Assembly (NCBI RefSeq): GCF_000242455.2
Contig: NC_019892.1
Location: 9,248,744 to 9,312,743 of the forward strand
Direction of reading: 5' to 3'
Source: Singulisphaera acidiphila DSM 18658
GTDB taxonomy: Bacteria > Planctomycetota > Planctomycetia > Isosphaerales > Isosphaeraceae
Length of the DNA: 64,000 nt
The translations under genes and the position numbers were made by a program. Shown here piece by piece: positions 54,374 to 63,267 of the stretch (the stretch's first letter is position 1; each line of letters begins with the position of its first letter). The notes below the pieces were generated by a model, which saw only the letters and a list, made by a program, of their open reading frames with translations, was not told the DNA's origin and did no database searches.

Positions 54374-55486
54374 ATGGAGAGCCCGCCTGCCATGCCACGC
54401 TTGCCACGGATCGGCATCCTCGGCTTCGGGATCATCTTGACCGCTTCCGCAACCATGACCTTCGGAGGCGAGCCGCGATCCCAAAGCCTGGCGACAAACC
54501 AAAGATATCCTCATAAATCGGTAGCTCGGCAGGAGTTCGGCGGCGGCGCCACATCCTACTGGCTCTTTGAACCGGCCGATCCCAAGCCCGAATCCGCGCC
54601 CGTCGTGGTCTTCAATCACGGCTGGCTTGCCGTAAATCCGGGCGCCTACGGAGCCTGGATCGACCACCTGGTCCGTAGCGGCCATATCGTCATCTATCCC
54701 CGCTACCAGACCGACCTGGCCACGCTCCCCTCCGACTTCCTCGCGAACGCGTTAATCGCCATCCATGATGCTTTCGACGTGCTTGAGACATCGCCGAAGC
54801 ACATCCGGCCTGATCGTGAGCGGTTCGCCCTGATCGGCCACTCAGCGGGCGGCAACCTCTCCGCGCAGATCGCAGCGGTGGCCCGAGAACACGGTCTCCC
54901 CTTTCCCCGCGCCGTGATCGCGATGATGCCGGGCCAGGTGCAGACGATCCGCGGCCCGAGTCTCGCCGAAATCCCGGCGACAACCCTGCTGGTCGTCACC
55001 GCCGCCGAGGACGACCTGATCGTGGGCGACGCCCGAGCCCGGCAAATCTTCGCCGGGGCCACCTCGATCCCCAACGAACGCAAGAAGTTCGTCCTCTACC
55101 TGAGCGACCTCCACGGCTCCCCGAAACTGATCGCCGACCACCTGGCGCCCACCGCCGCATTCCCTGGTTTCGACACGGGCGACGGGGTCCTGAGCGACCT
55201 CCAGATGAACCGAGCCCAGCTCAACGTCTTCGACTACGCCGGCTTCTGGCGACTGGCCGATATCACCCTCGCGGCCGGCTTCTCCGGCAAAACACTCGAC
55301 GAAGCCACCAACCGTGGCGAACTGTTCCGCCACCTCGGCTACTGGAGCGACGGACGCGTCGTCGCGCGGCCGATCGTCGGCGACGACCTCTCGGCCATCC
55401 CCCGTGTCTTCCTCACCAACGGCCTCCGGCTCATCAAATTAGGGGCGAAGGACACCCTCACGTCCTCGGAGACGGTCCAGAAGTAA
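54374..55486 (+). CDS. Exported alpha/beta hydrolase (cutinase/PET-hydrolase-like)
   Basis: A 370-residue secreted hydrolase (signal IGILGFGIILTASATMTFGG). The alpha/beta core has VVVFNHGWLAVNPGAY, GHIVIYPRYQTDL, the nucleophile elbow LIGHSAGGNLSAQ, an acid in VTAAEDDLIVGDA and a His in LYLSDLHGSPKL. Pattern and length fit the chlorophyllase/cutinase-like esterase group. ATG 54374 or 54392 could be used. It follows the YiiX-like gene by about 88 bases on the same strand, so the two may be co-transcribed. Confidence 0.85.
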   Translation: MESPPAMPRLPRIGILGFGIILTASATMTFGGEPRSQSLATNQRYPHKSVARQEFGGGATSYWLFEPADPKPESAPVVVFNHGWLAVNPGAYGAWIDHLVRSGHIVIYPRYQTDLATLPSDFLANALIAIHDAFDVLETSPKHIRPDRERFALIGHSAGGNLSAQIAAVAREHGLPFPRAVIAMMPGQVQTIRGPSLAEIPATTLLVVTAAEDDLIVGDARARQIFAGATSIPNERKKFVLYLSDLHGSPKLIADHLAPTAAFPGFDTGDGVLSDLQMNRAQLNVFDYAGFWRLADITLAAGFSGKTLDEATNRGELFRHLGYWSDGRVVARPIVGDDLSAIPRVFLTNGLRLIKLGAKDTLTSSETVQK

Positions 55487-56199
55487 GCTCCCGCTCCCCT
55501 TGCGTGTCACGGCCGCCATCGTTACCGGCATGAAGGAGCGGGAACGCAGAGGTAGCGCCCCGGCCGCCTTGGGATGCGTCGGCAAATCGAAGCGGACAGC
55601 AGAAAGCCCTCCCCTCATTTCAGCCTCGGCCTCTGAGGTCGATCCCTTCGTCGTCACCAAACCTGACACCGGACGACGTGCTTGCCGCGACCGCGCAGCG
55701 GATCAAACAGCAGAGCGATTCGACCCGCGCTTCGGCGCAACGGGATCGTCGTGCGCTTTACCTACGATTCCATTCCTGTCCGGACGCAGGCAGGCGAACG
55801 CCGTGCAGACGGCGGCGAGACCACCGAAACCAGTGGCATCACCTGCTGTGAAAACGGGCAGATGCACCTGATCCGACAAATCAGAGAACCGTTCATCATC
55901 AACCGCAAAACATTAACACCCTGTCCTTTAGGTCAAACCGCCGAAAATCGGCATGGCACTTGCGTACGGCATGCCGCCACCCCCGCTGCTGAGAAGCAAC
56001 GCGCGGCCATGTAAATAATAAGACAATCGTATTCTTTATCACGCAAGTTTTCACTCACAAGCGATCGCATCCAAGGTCAACCAGCGAAATCCGGTCCCGC
56101 CAGGTAGATCCGGACTCCCCCCCTTTAGCAGACCTCGCAACTCCCGCGAGGCGAAGCTTTCGTCATCCCGATCCCTTGTGGCCGACAGGAACCCAATGC
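55487..56199. other. 700-bp region without a recognised gene
   Basis: Frames here are short and do not resemble known proteins. A segment at about 55670-55890 reads as VLAATAQRIKQQSDSTRASAQ in one frame but soon stops, so it may be decayed coding DNA. Toward 56000 the sequence becomes AT-richer and probably carries the promoter of the DUF1559 gene. Confidence 0.4.
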
Positions 56200-57312
56200 A
56201 TGCATAAGTCATCACGTCGTTACGGTTTCACATTGATCGAACTCTTGGTGGTGATCGCGATCATCGCCGTCCTGATCGCCTTGCTCCTCCCTGCCGTGCA
56301 AGCGGCCCGCGAGGCGGCCCGGCGAATGCAATGCACCAACAACTTGAAGCAGCTCGGCCTGGCGTGCATGAACTACGAGAGCTCCAACAGCGTCTTCCCG
56401 GCGCACTCGATGATGTATCCCACCGGCGCAACGGCCCAACTTCCCTTCAGTTGGATGCCCTCCCTGCTCCAGTACACGGAGCAGAACGCGATGTACAACG
56501 CCATCAACTTCAACGTCGAACCGATGCATACCGGCTTCGGCGGCTACATGAACAGCACAGCGTCAACCGCCAAGATGGGGATGCTGGCCTGCCCGTCCGA
56601 CAGCAGCTCGGAGGGCGTGCGGACCTGGCCGGGGAACACGAGCCGCTTCTACGGGACAACCAACTACATGGGCAACATGGGAGGACCGGGCGTTCTTCGG
56701 GTCGCCTCCGGAACCATCATCCCCGCCAAGGGCTCCCCTCAAACCAGTGAATACTCTGCCGGCAACTTTTCGACGGTCACGATCAGCTCGGTCACCGACG
56801 GCACGTCAAACACCGCCCTCATGAGCGAGCGACTCATCGGCCGCCAGTCCGGCACCCTCGGCACCCAACTCCCCCGTAGCAGCAACATGGCCCGCATTGC
56901 GGTCTTCGTGTCCCCGACCGGGGTTGGGGTCACGGGCAACGTGGCCGACGCAACGACGTTCGTCCGCGCCTGCCAGAACCTCCCGGGGACGGTGACGGGC
57001 CGCTACTGGACCGCAAGTCAGCTCTGGATCGCAACCTATCCGCAATGGGTGGTCATCACCGGCTACAATCACTTCGGCACGCCCAACCAGATGAACTGCC
57101 ACAATCCCAACGACCCCGGAACCAACGCGTCCACGAACGCCTACGTCGGCCTCGCCGGCAGCGCCCCGCCGAGCAGCAACCACTCCGGCGGCGTCAACCT
57201 GGCCTTCGCCGACGGCTCGGTCCGCTTCATCAAGGACACGGTTAGCTTGCAGACCTGGTGGGCCCTCGGCTCCCGCAACGGCGGCGAGGTCGTCAGCGCC
57301 GACGCGTATTGA
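56200..57312 (+). CDS. DUF1559 pseudopilin-type protein
   Basis: A 370-residue member of DUF1559, the hallmark expanded family of Planctomycetes. It begins with a type IV pilin-like signal (RYGFTLIELLVVIAIIAVLI, cleavage after Gly) and the conserved LPAVQAAREAARRMQCTNNL. A large extracellular beta-rich domain follows, and near the end comes the H-X9-DG type motif (HSGGVNLAFADGSVRFIKD). It is thought to form surface or pseudopilus structures. ATG 56200 (AGGA nine bases upstream) is the fitting start. A terminator-like hairpin and a small lipoprotein gene follow. Confidence 0.95.
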   Translation: MHKSSRRYGFTLIELLVVIAIIAVLIALLLPAVQAAREAARRMQCTNNLKQLGLACMNYESSNSVFPAHSMMYPTGATAQLPFSWMPSLLQYTEQNAMYNAINFNVEPMHTGFGGYMNSTASTAKMGMLACPSDSSSEGVRTWPGNTSRFYGTTNYMGNMGGPGVLRVASGTIIPAKGSPQTSEYSAGNFSTVTISSVTDGTSNTALMSERLIGRQSGTLGTQLPRSSNMARIAVFVSPTGVGVTGNVADATTFVRACQNLPGTVTGRYWTASQLWIATYPQWVVITGYNHFGTPNQMNCHNPNDPGTNASTNAYVGLAGSAPPSSNHSGGVNLAFADGSVRFIKDTVSLQTWWALGSRNGGEVVSADAY

Positions 57313-57332
57313 TCGATCGCCGCAATCATTCG

Positions 57333-57364
57333 CCCGCGACCCCGTCCAGAAGGTCGCGGGCTTT
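57333..57364 (+). terminator. Rho-independent terminator after the DUF1559 gene
   Basis: A perfect 9-bp GC stem (cccgcgacc/ggtcgcggg) with a 10-base loop is followed by ctttctt. It lies 20 bases after the stop. Confidence 0.7.
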
Positions 57365-57408
57365 CTTCCTGAAGTACCACCGCCCCATCAGCTTTCGAGG
57401 AATCCTTC

Positions 57409-57588
57409 ATGAAGTGGAAGCCCTCCCTCCTGCTCCTCTTCGCGGCTCTCACACTGGCCCTGCTTCCGACGGGATGCGGCCAATCGACTGCCCCAATTTC
57501 CCCCGAGGAAGCCAAAGCGATCGTGGGCGAAGATCCCGACTACCTCCCCAATGCCGGCGCGGACAAGAAGGCCGCCAAGAACCCCTGA
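57409..57588 (+). CDS. Small lipoprotein downstream of DUF1559
   Basis: A 59-residue lipoprotein: a basic start MKWKPS, a hydrophobic run LLLLFAALTLALLP and the lipobox PTGC, then a short polar mature part with PEEAKAIVGEDPDY and a Lys/Ala end. GAGGAA lies six bases upstream. Similar small lipoproteins commonly follow DUF1559 genes in Planctomycetes; the role is unknown. A hairpin terminator separates the two genes, so it may have its own promoter or be read through. Confidence 0.8.
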   Translation: MKWKPSLLLLFAALTLALLPTGCGQSTAPISPEEAKAIVGEDPDYLPNAGADKKAAKNP

Positions 57589-57626
57589 GTCGTGGGAAAC
57601 GACTCCACGAACTGAGCCGCTTTGAG

Positions 57627-57678
57627 AAGGCGTCGAGGATCATTGGGCCGCATGGAGCCCGACGATCCTCGACGCCTT
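57627..57678 (+). terminator. Long hairpin after the small lipoprotein
   Basis: A perfect 15-bp stem (aaggcgtcgaggatc and complement) has a 22-base loop that itself contains a GGGC/GCCC pair. It lies 38 bases after the stop. It is likely a transcript end. The remaining 57679-57987 contains no supported gene. Confidence 0.6.
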
Positions 57679-57987
57679 CGTCATTCCCTCCTGGGGAACT
57701 GGCAAAACCACAAACGCATTCATATTCAGTGATTCAGCAAACACAATTTAGGCAAGCCTGGTTTCGATGGTCGAGAATTGGTCTATCACGAAAAGGGGAT
57801 CGATAGTAAGAAAAGAGGTCTCAGCCCATCTCGAGATTAAGCCTGACGCAAATTTCCCATCGACTTCGCGTGATTTTCCCATCGCAATCCGTCAGCACTG
57901 AACCGAGCAACGACTTATCTGGATCTCAACCCGGATTGGCACCGACTCCTGGTTTGTTTGGAAAGTCACGTTCTCTGGAGAGCATGC

Positions 57988-59391
57988 ATGAAGAGGCCAA
58001 ATCGCTCACGTCGGCCACTCCAATTGAACCATGTCGAAAGCCTGGAAACACGAGCCTTGTTGACCATGGCCTCGACGGCACCCTTGCCGGATATCAACTT
58101 CACGGCGGGTGTTGAGGTGGCTCCGGTGAAACTGGATTCCTACTTCAAAGATCCCGATGCGAAACCCGATTTTGCGGTCTTCAATACGACTCTCGGAACG
58201 ATCCCGGTGCTCCTGACCCCCGCGACCACACCAAAAACTGTGGCGAACTTCCTGAATTACGTAAACAAAGGCAGTTATACCAACTCCATCGTGCACCGCT
58301 CGGTCCCCGGCTTCATCTGGCAAGGTGGCGGGTATCAGCTCACATCCAAGCCGGATTTCACGACAATTATCGCAGACCCTGCCGTCCAGAATGAGTTCGG
58401 GGCGTCGAACACGCGCGGCACGATCGCGATGGCCAAGCTCGGCAATAATCCCAACAGCGCGACCAGCCAATTCTTCTTCAACGAATCGGACAGCAACGCT
58501 TCCAACCTCGACAACCAGAATGGCGGCTTCACCGTCTTCGGAAACGTGGTCGGAGACGCGGGCCTGGCGGTGATGGACGCCATTGCGGCAGTGCCCGTAC
58601 CGTCCCCGGGCCCGCTCAACTCACCGCTGAATCAGATCCCACTCCAGAATTACACGGCCGGGGCAAGCGTCCAACCATCCAACGTGGTCTTGATCAAGGA
58701 CGTGACCACGGCCAGCGAGGTCTTTCAGGCCTCCAGTGATACGCCCGGTGTGGCGATTGCATCGATCCAGGGGAACACCCTGACCGTGACCCCGCTTGCG
58801 CCTGGGACTGCGCACATCACGGTCGTGGGATACGGCTCCGACGGGAAACCCGCGACGGAGTCGTTTGCCGTCAATATCTCCTCGTCGGCCCAACTATCGC
58901 CCCCCCCTCCCAAGACCCCTCCCACGACCGAGCCCCCGCCCAGCGCCCCCCCAACGCCTCAACCACCCGGTGACACCGCAACACCTCAGCCCGTGTCCCC
59001 AGCATCGTCGGGCCTTGTCCCTTCCGTCAGGGGCACGCTCCCAGCCACGGTGGTTGCCGGCCAGAGGGCCAGGATCCAGCAGGTCGTTTCCTTGACGGCG
59101 ACGTCGAACGTCTCCTCACCCAAAGAGCAGGTGACGCTGAGCCTCTCCAAGAGCTCGACCGGTTCCCCGGGGGATTTCACCATCGCGGGCGCCACGACAA
59201 AGGTCAAGCTGCTGGTAGGCAAGCAAACCAAGGTGAGACTCTCGGCAAAACAACTGAGCGCAAGCGTGCCGGCCGGCATTTACCATGTGCTCGTCTCCGT
59301 GACCGATCCCGACGGATCGACGACGACGGTGAATACAGGCAAAACGCTGACCGTGCTCCCCGCTCAATCGAAGCCATCGGCAAGGCGTTAA
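57988..59391 (+). CDS. Secreted cyclophilin-type peptidyl-prolyl isomerase, LEPR-XLL-like start
   Basis: A 467-residue protein. The N-terminus NHVESLETRALLT resembles the LEPR-XLL export motif seen on large planctomycete secreted proteins. Residues 55-240 form a cyclophilin domain: VANFLNYVNKGSYTNSIVHR (catalytic Arg region), GFIWQGGG, NTRGTIAMAKLGN and SATSQFFFN. Cyclophilins speed up proline cis/trans isomerisation. A BIG-2-like beta domain and a Pro/Thr-rich linker (PPPPKTPPTTEPPPSAP) lead to a C-terminal beta-rich domain. ATG 57988 has TGGAGAG upstream. Confidence 0.9.
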   Translation: MKRPNRSRRPLQLNHVESLETRALLTMASTAPLPDINFTAGVEVAPVKLDSYFKDPDAKPDFAVFNTTLGTIPVLLTPATTPKTVANFLNYVNKGSYTNSIVHRSVPGFIWQGGGYQLTSKPDFTTIIADPAVQNEFGASNTRGTIAMAKLGNNPNSATSQFFFNESDSNASNLDNQNGGFTVFGNVVGDAGLAVMDAIAAVPVPSPGPLNSPLNQIPLQNYTAGASVQPSNVVLIKDVTTASEVFQASSDTPGVAIASIQGNTLTVTPLAPGTAHITVVGYGSDGKPATESFAVNISSSAQLSPPPPKTPPTTEPPPSAPPTPQPPGDTATPQPVSPASSGLVPSVRGTLPATVVAGQRARIQQVVSLTATSNVSSPKEQVTLSLSKSSTGSPGDFTIAGATTKVKLLVGKQTKVRLSAKQLSASVPAGIYHVLVSVTDPDGSTTTVNTGKTLTVLPAQSKPSARR

Positions 59392-59452
59392 TTTCACATA
59401 AAACGGGTCGTTAACCCGAGCATATCTCGGCGATCCGCACCCGTGGCAACGA

Positions 59453-59490
59453 AAAAACCCCGCCGCCTCGTGAGGCGACGGGGTTCCAAG
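59453..59490 (-). terminator. Terminator hairpin with T-run on the minus strand
   Basis: A 14-bp stem (aaccccgccgcctc/gaggcgacggggtt, one wobble pair) is followed on the minus strand by TTTTTT. It best serves the repetitive envelope gene (59711-61894), although the 190-bp element now lies between the gene and this terminator. Confidence 0.75.
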
Positions 59491-59522
59491 TCTGGCGCGT
59501 CAAGGTCAAACAGTTGGCCCTG

Positions 59523-59711
59523 CGCTTAGAGTCGGTCCCAGAAGGCGAATCTCATCGGAGTTTTTGCTGATCTTCCGGGTGCCATGCGGTTCCGTACTCG
59601 GAACCCATGCGGGAATGCCTTGGCTGGGGCGCACGGGGTCCGAGTACGGAACCCGTGGCACCCAAAGTTTCTTCATTTCCCGGTGAAGCTTGACCTTCCG
59701 AGACAGACACT
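59523..59711 (-). repeat. 190-bp interspersed palindromic element, copy 2 (inverted)
   Basis: This is the reverse complement of 17630-17820 with high identity. One end coincides with the stop codon of the repetitive envelope gene (TAA at 59711-59713). It contains the same GGTTCCGTACTCGGAACCC-type palindromes. Confidence 0.8.
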
Positions 59712-61894
59712 TAGCTCTGAGGGGACGACTGGCTCGAAGGCGCAGCAACCGGAGTCACATAGTCCACCGGAGTTGGCGATGCATAGTCCACCGAAGCCGG
59801 AGCGGGGCTGTTCGGCACCGCGACATAAGTCGTGCACGGCACCTGGCGAGTCACCTGCCGTGCGACGCAGGTCATGACGGTCACAGGAACCTGGACGGGA
59901 ACCTGGACGGGAACCTGCTGAGACACGTTCTCGGTCACTTGCCGCGTCTGCGTCGTGTACGTCGTCACAGGAACCTGCACGGGAACCTGCACCGCAACCT
60001 GACGAGACACGTTCTCGGTCACTTGCCGCGTCTGCGTCGTGTACGTCGTCACAGGAACCTGCACGGGAACCTGCACCGCAACCTGACGAGACACGTTCTC
60101 GGTCACCTGCCGCGCCTGTGTCGTATACGTCGTCACAGGAACCTGCACGGGAACCTGCACCGCAACCTGACGAGACACATTCTCGGTCACTTGCCGCGTC
60201 TGCGTCGTGTACGTCGTCACAGGAACCTGCACGGGAACCTGCACCGCAACCTGACGAGACACGTTCTCGGTCACCTGCCGCGTCTGCGTCGTGTACGTCG
60301 TCACAGGAACCTGCACGGGAACCTGCACCGCAACCTGACGAGACACATTCTCGGTCACTTGCCGCGTCTGCGTCGTATACGTCGTCACAGGAACCTGGAA
60401 CGGGACCTGGCGGACGTTCATCACGGTGACGTTGCGGGACTGCACGGTCGGCACCAACTCGGTTCTTGACTCGGGAACCGTGATGGTCTGGGTGACGGGA
60501 ACCCGCTCCGTCACCTGCTGATTCACGATGGTGGTCACCGGCACGCAGACCTCGGTCACCTGTTCCTCAGGCACCACTCGGGTGACCGAAACCGGAACCA
60601 TCCGGGTCTGCTGAACCGGGACCTGGACGGTCTGCTGAACCGGGACCATCCGGGTCTGGGTCTGACAAACATACTGAGTTTCGGTGACGTTCCGCACGAC
60701 CTGCTGAGGCGCGGGCGCGGGGGCCGCCTGCGGGCTCGGCGACTGCTGGCTGGAAGCCACGGCCGGAGCCGGGGCGGGATTGGCCCACTCGACCACTTGC
60801 CGGGTGACCGACACCGGCTGGTTGACGGTGTAGGCCTGGGGAACCATCGTCGTCTGGACCCGGCACTCCATCACGGTCACCGGCTGCGGCTGCATGACCG
60901 TATCGATCACATTGCGGTAAACCGTGTTGCGCTGCTGCTGGCGCTGAATCGTCGTCACCGGCTGTGACACGGTCCGGACCTGATCCTGATACGTCGTCAC
61001 GAGCTTCGGGACGTTCACCGTCACCGTGCGCGGGACGTTCACCGTCTCATTCACGACCTGGGTCACCGGCACTTGCTCGGTCCGGTACTGCGTCTGCATC
61101 TGCGTGACCGGAACCTGCTCGCTGACCACCCGGACGACAGGGACCGTCTCGGTGCGAACGTCGGTCCGATACTGCGTCTGCATCTGTGTGACCGGAACCT
61201 GCTCGCTGACCACCCGGACGACAGGGACCGTCTCAGTGCGAACGTCGGTCCGATACTGCGTCTGCATCTGCGTGACCGGAACCTGCTCGACGACCGTCCG
61301 AGACACGGGGACCGTCTCGGTGCGATAGTCAGTGCGATACTGCGTCTGCGTCTGTGTGACCGGAACCTGCTCGTAGACCGTCCGAGACACGGGGACCGTC
61401 TCGGTGCGAACGTCGGTTCGGTACTGCGTCTGCATCTGCGTGACCGGAACCTGCTCGACGACCGTCCGAGACACGGGGACCGTCTCGGTGCGATAGTCGG
61501 TGCGATACTGCGTCTGCGTCTGCGTGACCGGAACCGTCTCGCAGACCGTCCGGGTGACCGGGACCGTCTCAGTCCGGTAGTCGGTGCGATACTGCGTCTG
61601 CATCTGCGTGACCGGAACCTGCTCGTAGACCGTGTCAACGACGGTCTGGTAGGTGGTCTGGGGGACGAGAGTCGTCCCGCCACACGCATCACCACCCGAC
61701 GTCGCCACAAGCGCCGAGCCGTCCACACCACCATAGGGGGAACACGCCACCACATTCCTGTGCCGGTAGCTAAACAGTCCGGCAGCTTCGCCTGAGCTGG
61801 CCCAAACGTTTAGCAGAGCCGTGCCCATTGACATCGCCAACGCAAGGCGACGAACCGTCGCCAATTTCCGCTTACCTTTTGTTGCGCGCCTCAT
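59711..61894 (-). CDS. Repetitive exported envelope protein (VPV/YTT repeats)
   Basis: A 727-residue protein with an N-terminal export signal (LALAMSMGTALLNVWASSGEA) and two arrays of 28-residue tandem repeats. The first array, about six copies of VPVTQMQTQYRTD-RTETVPVSRTVVEQ, starts near residue 93. The second, about six copies of VPVTTYTTQTRQVTENVSRQ-VAVQVPVQ, is at the C-terminal third. Between them is a Pro/Ala-rich stretch (ASSQQSPSPQAAPAPAP). The style recalls planctomycete YTV-type cell-wall proteins. A strong AAGGAG site precedes ATG 61894. It is likely a structural surface or cell-wall protein. Confidence 0.85.
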   Translation of the reverse strand: MRRATKGKRKLATVRRLALAMSMGTALLNVWASSGEAAGLFSYRHRNVVACSPYGGVDGSALVATSGGDACGGTTLVPQTTYQTVVDTVYEQVPVTQMQTQYRTDYRTETVPVTRTVCETVPVTQTQTQYRTDYRTETVPVSRTVVEQVPVTQMQTQYRTDVRTETVPVSRTVYEQVPVTQTQTQYRTDYRTETVPVSRTVVEQVPVTQMQTQYRTDVRTETVPVVRVVSEQVPVTQMQTQYRTDVRTETVPVVRVVSEQVPVTQMQTQYRTEQVPVTQVVNETVNVPRTVTVNVPKLVTTYQDQVRTVSQPVTTIQRQQQRNTVYRNVIDTVMQPQPVTVMECRVQTTMVPQAYTVNQPVSVTRQVVEWANPAPAPAVASSQQSPSPQAAPAPAPQQVVRNVTETQYVCQTQTRMVPVQQTVQVPVQQTRMVPVSVTRVVPEEQVTEVCVPVTTIVNQQVTERVPVTQTITVPESRTELVPTVQSRNVTVMNVRQVPFQVPVTTYTTQTRQVTENVSRQVAVQVPVQVPVTTYTTQTRQVTENVSRQVAVQVPVQVPVTTYTTQTRQVTENVSRQVAVQVPVQVPVTTYTTQARQVTENVSRQVAVQVPVQVPVTTYTTQTRQVTENVSRQVAVQVPVQVPVTTYTTQTRQVTENVSQQVPVQVPVQVPVTVMTCVARQVTRQVPCTTYVAVPNSPAPASVDYASPTPVDYVTPVAAPSSQSSPQS

Positions 61895-62533
61895 TTTGAT
61901 GCGTTCTCCTTCAGAGCCTGATCCGGCAGATGTCTTTGTGGGAGAGAGACGATCCGCCCTGTTGAGCTTAATGCCCGCCCGGCCACCTGGAGATCACGAT
62001 CGTCAATTCGAGCGATTTATTGACGATTTCGCTTTCACTTCTTTTCCCGACTTGCGAATCCGTTTAGCTCTCTTGCTTTTAACCGCGGATGAAAACGAAC
62101 CGATTCGCTCAGAAAGACTCCCAGGTCATGCCCAAGATCTCCCCATCAATTCCTATCGGCATCGCATCTTCACTTTAACACATCTGAGACCTACCACTGA
62201 CAACATAGGAGTTTTGTAGGTATCGCGCAGAAAAACCAACATGAGAAGACTAGGCTAACAAATCCGTGCGTACAGTCAAAAGTAAAAACCCCAGAATTTT
62301 TTCCGTCTGGCCAAAATTCGCTTACGACCGATCTTGTTTTGAATCCAAGGTTTAACACCAATAAAGCCCGGAGAATAATCAACGAAGAACCGTGAACGAT
62401 CTTATTAAGGCAGCACAACGGCGAGCGGATCACCCGGAATCAGGCGGCTTGACGGCGCTTCTCGCTGCGTTGATAATTAGGGGAAGTCTTGAGACTCTCC
62501 CCGGCAAGTGCGAATGGAGCGTGGGGACGCCTT
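61895..62533. other. AT-richer promoter region
   Basis: No gene is supported in these 639 bases. The sequence between 62190 and 62360 is AT-rich and fits divergent promoters for the repetitive envelope gene and the His-rich gene. No operator was identified. Confidence 0.4.
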
Positions 62534-63046
62534 ATGTCTGTCCGAGGTCGGCGACAACAACGAGGAAAGCGTGGCCTGGGGATCATTTTCCTGATCTTCA
62601 GCCTCGTCCATACTCCGTTGCCGCAGCCCGACTTCCACAACATTCGCCACCACGATGCGCCCGGCGAAGTCTGCGACCACCACGACCACCTGCTCCGCTG
62701 GCATCCTGCTGCGGGGAACGCCCAAGACGTGGCGACCTTGCACTGGCACTGGTTCTTGCCCACGGAAGACGGAACCGGTCCGCTCCCGTCTGATGAGCAA
62801 GGACCGGCGCTCCACGCGCACGTCGCAGACTGGCTCGCAACGACCTGGGACGATGGGCCTCGGTTCGTACCGGATACGCATTCTCAACTCCTCGTGCGCA
62901 CCTCGCTCTGCCCTCAAGCGACGCTTCCTCCCGACCTGATTGATCCCTGGTTCTCGGTCCTCGGACCATGCCGAGCCTTCCCCACCGGCGCTACCACTGC
63001 GCGCCCCACTTCCCCGCTGGTCCTGCTTGAACGCTGGCTCTGCTGA
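62534..63046 (+). CDS. His-rich small exported protein upstream of efflux genes
   Basis: A 170-residue protein with an N-terminal hydrophobic signal (GLGIIFLIFSLVHTP). The next part is packed with His and Asp: NIRHHDAPGEVCDHHDHLLRWH and LHWHWFLP, typical of a metal-binding region. The second half has HAHVADW and a Trp/Cys tail. It lies 221 bases upstream of the efflux adaptor gene on the same strand, as CzcI/CopK-type helper genes do. Start ATG 62534; the frame also opens at TTG 62489. No family match beyond this is claimed. Confidence 0.65.
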   Translation: MSVRGRRQQRGKRGLGIIFLIFSLVHTPLPQPDFHNIRHHDAPGEVCDHHDHLLRWHPAAGNAQDVATLHWHWFLPTEDGTGPLPSDEQGPALHAHVADWLATTWDDGPRFVPDTHSQLLVRTSLCPQATLPPDLIDPWFSVLGPCRAFPTGATTARPTSPLVLLERWLC

Positions 63047-63267
63047 GTCGACCTTTGCCACAGCTCGAACGAGGCGATGCGATGCGGCCCGTGGGTCTGC
63101 GCGCCTCCTCGATGTCCCACCGTCTCCAAACACGTGGCCTGGTCGATTCCAAAGCGGATTGCACAAGCGATCCCATCTCCAAAAAAAATGCCGAACCCCT
63201 CCGCCCCAAGAAAAAAAAAGAGGGATGAGGCCGCCGGAGATGTCAGTGGCAAATGGGAGGCACCCCC

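Noticed and set aside
59880..60400. Regular 84-bp repeats that look like a CRISPR array
   Set aside because: The repeats are contiguous with no unique spacers and keep one reading frame of a secreted protein.
59690..60469. Plus-strand frame with a His/Arg/Leu/Asn-rich repeat
   Set aside because: It is the complement of the tandem repeats in the envelope protein gene and is periodic only because that gene is.
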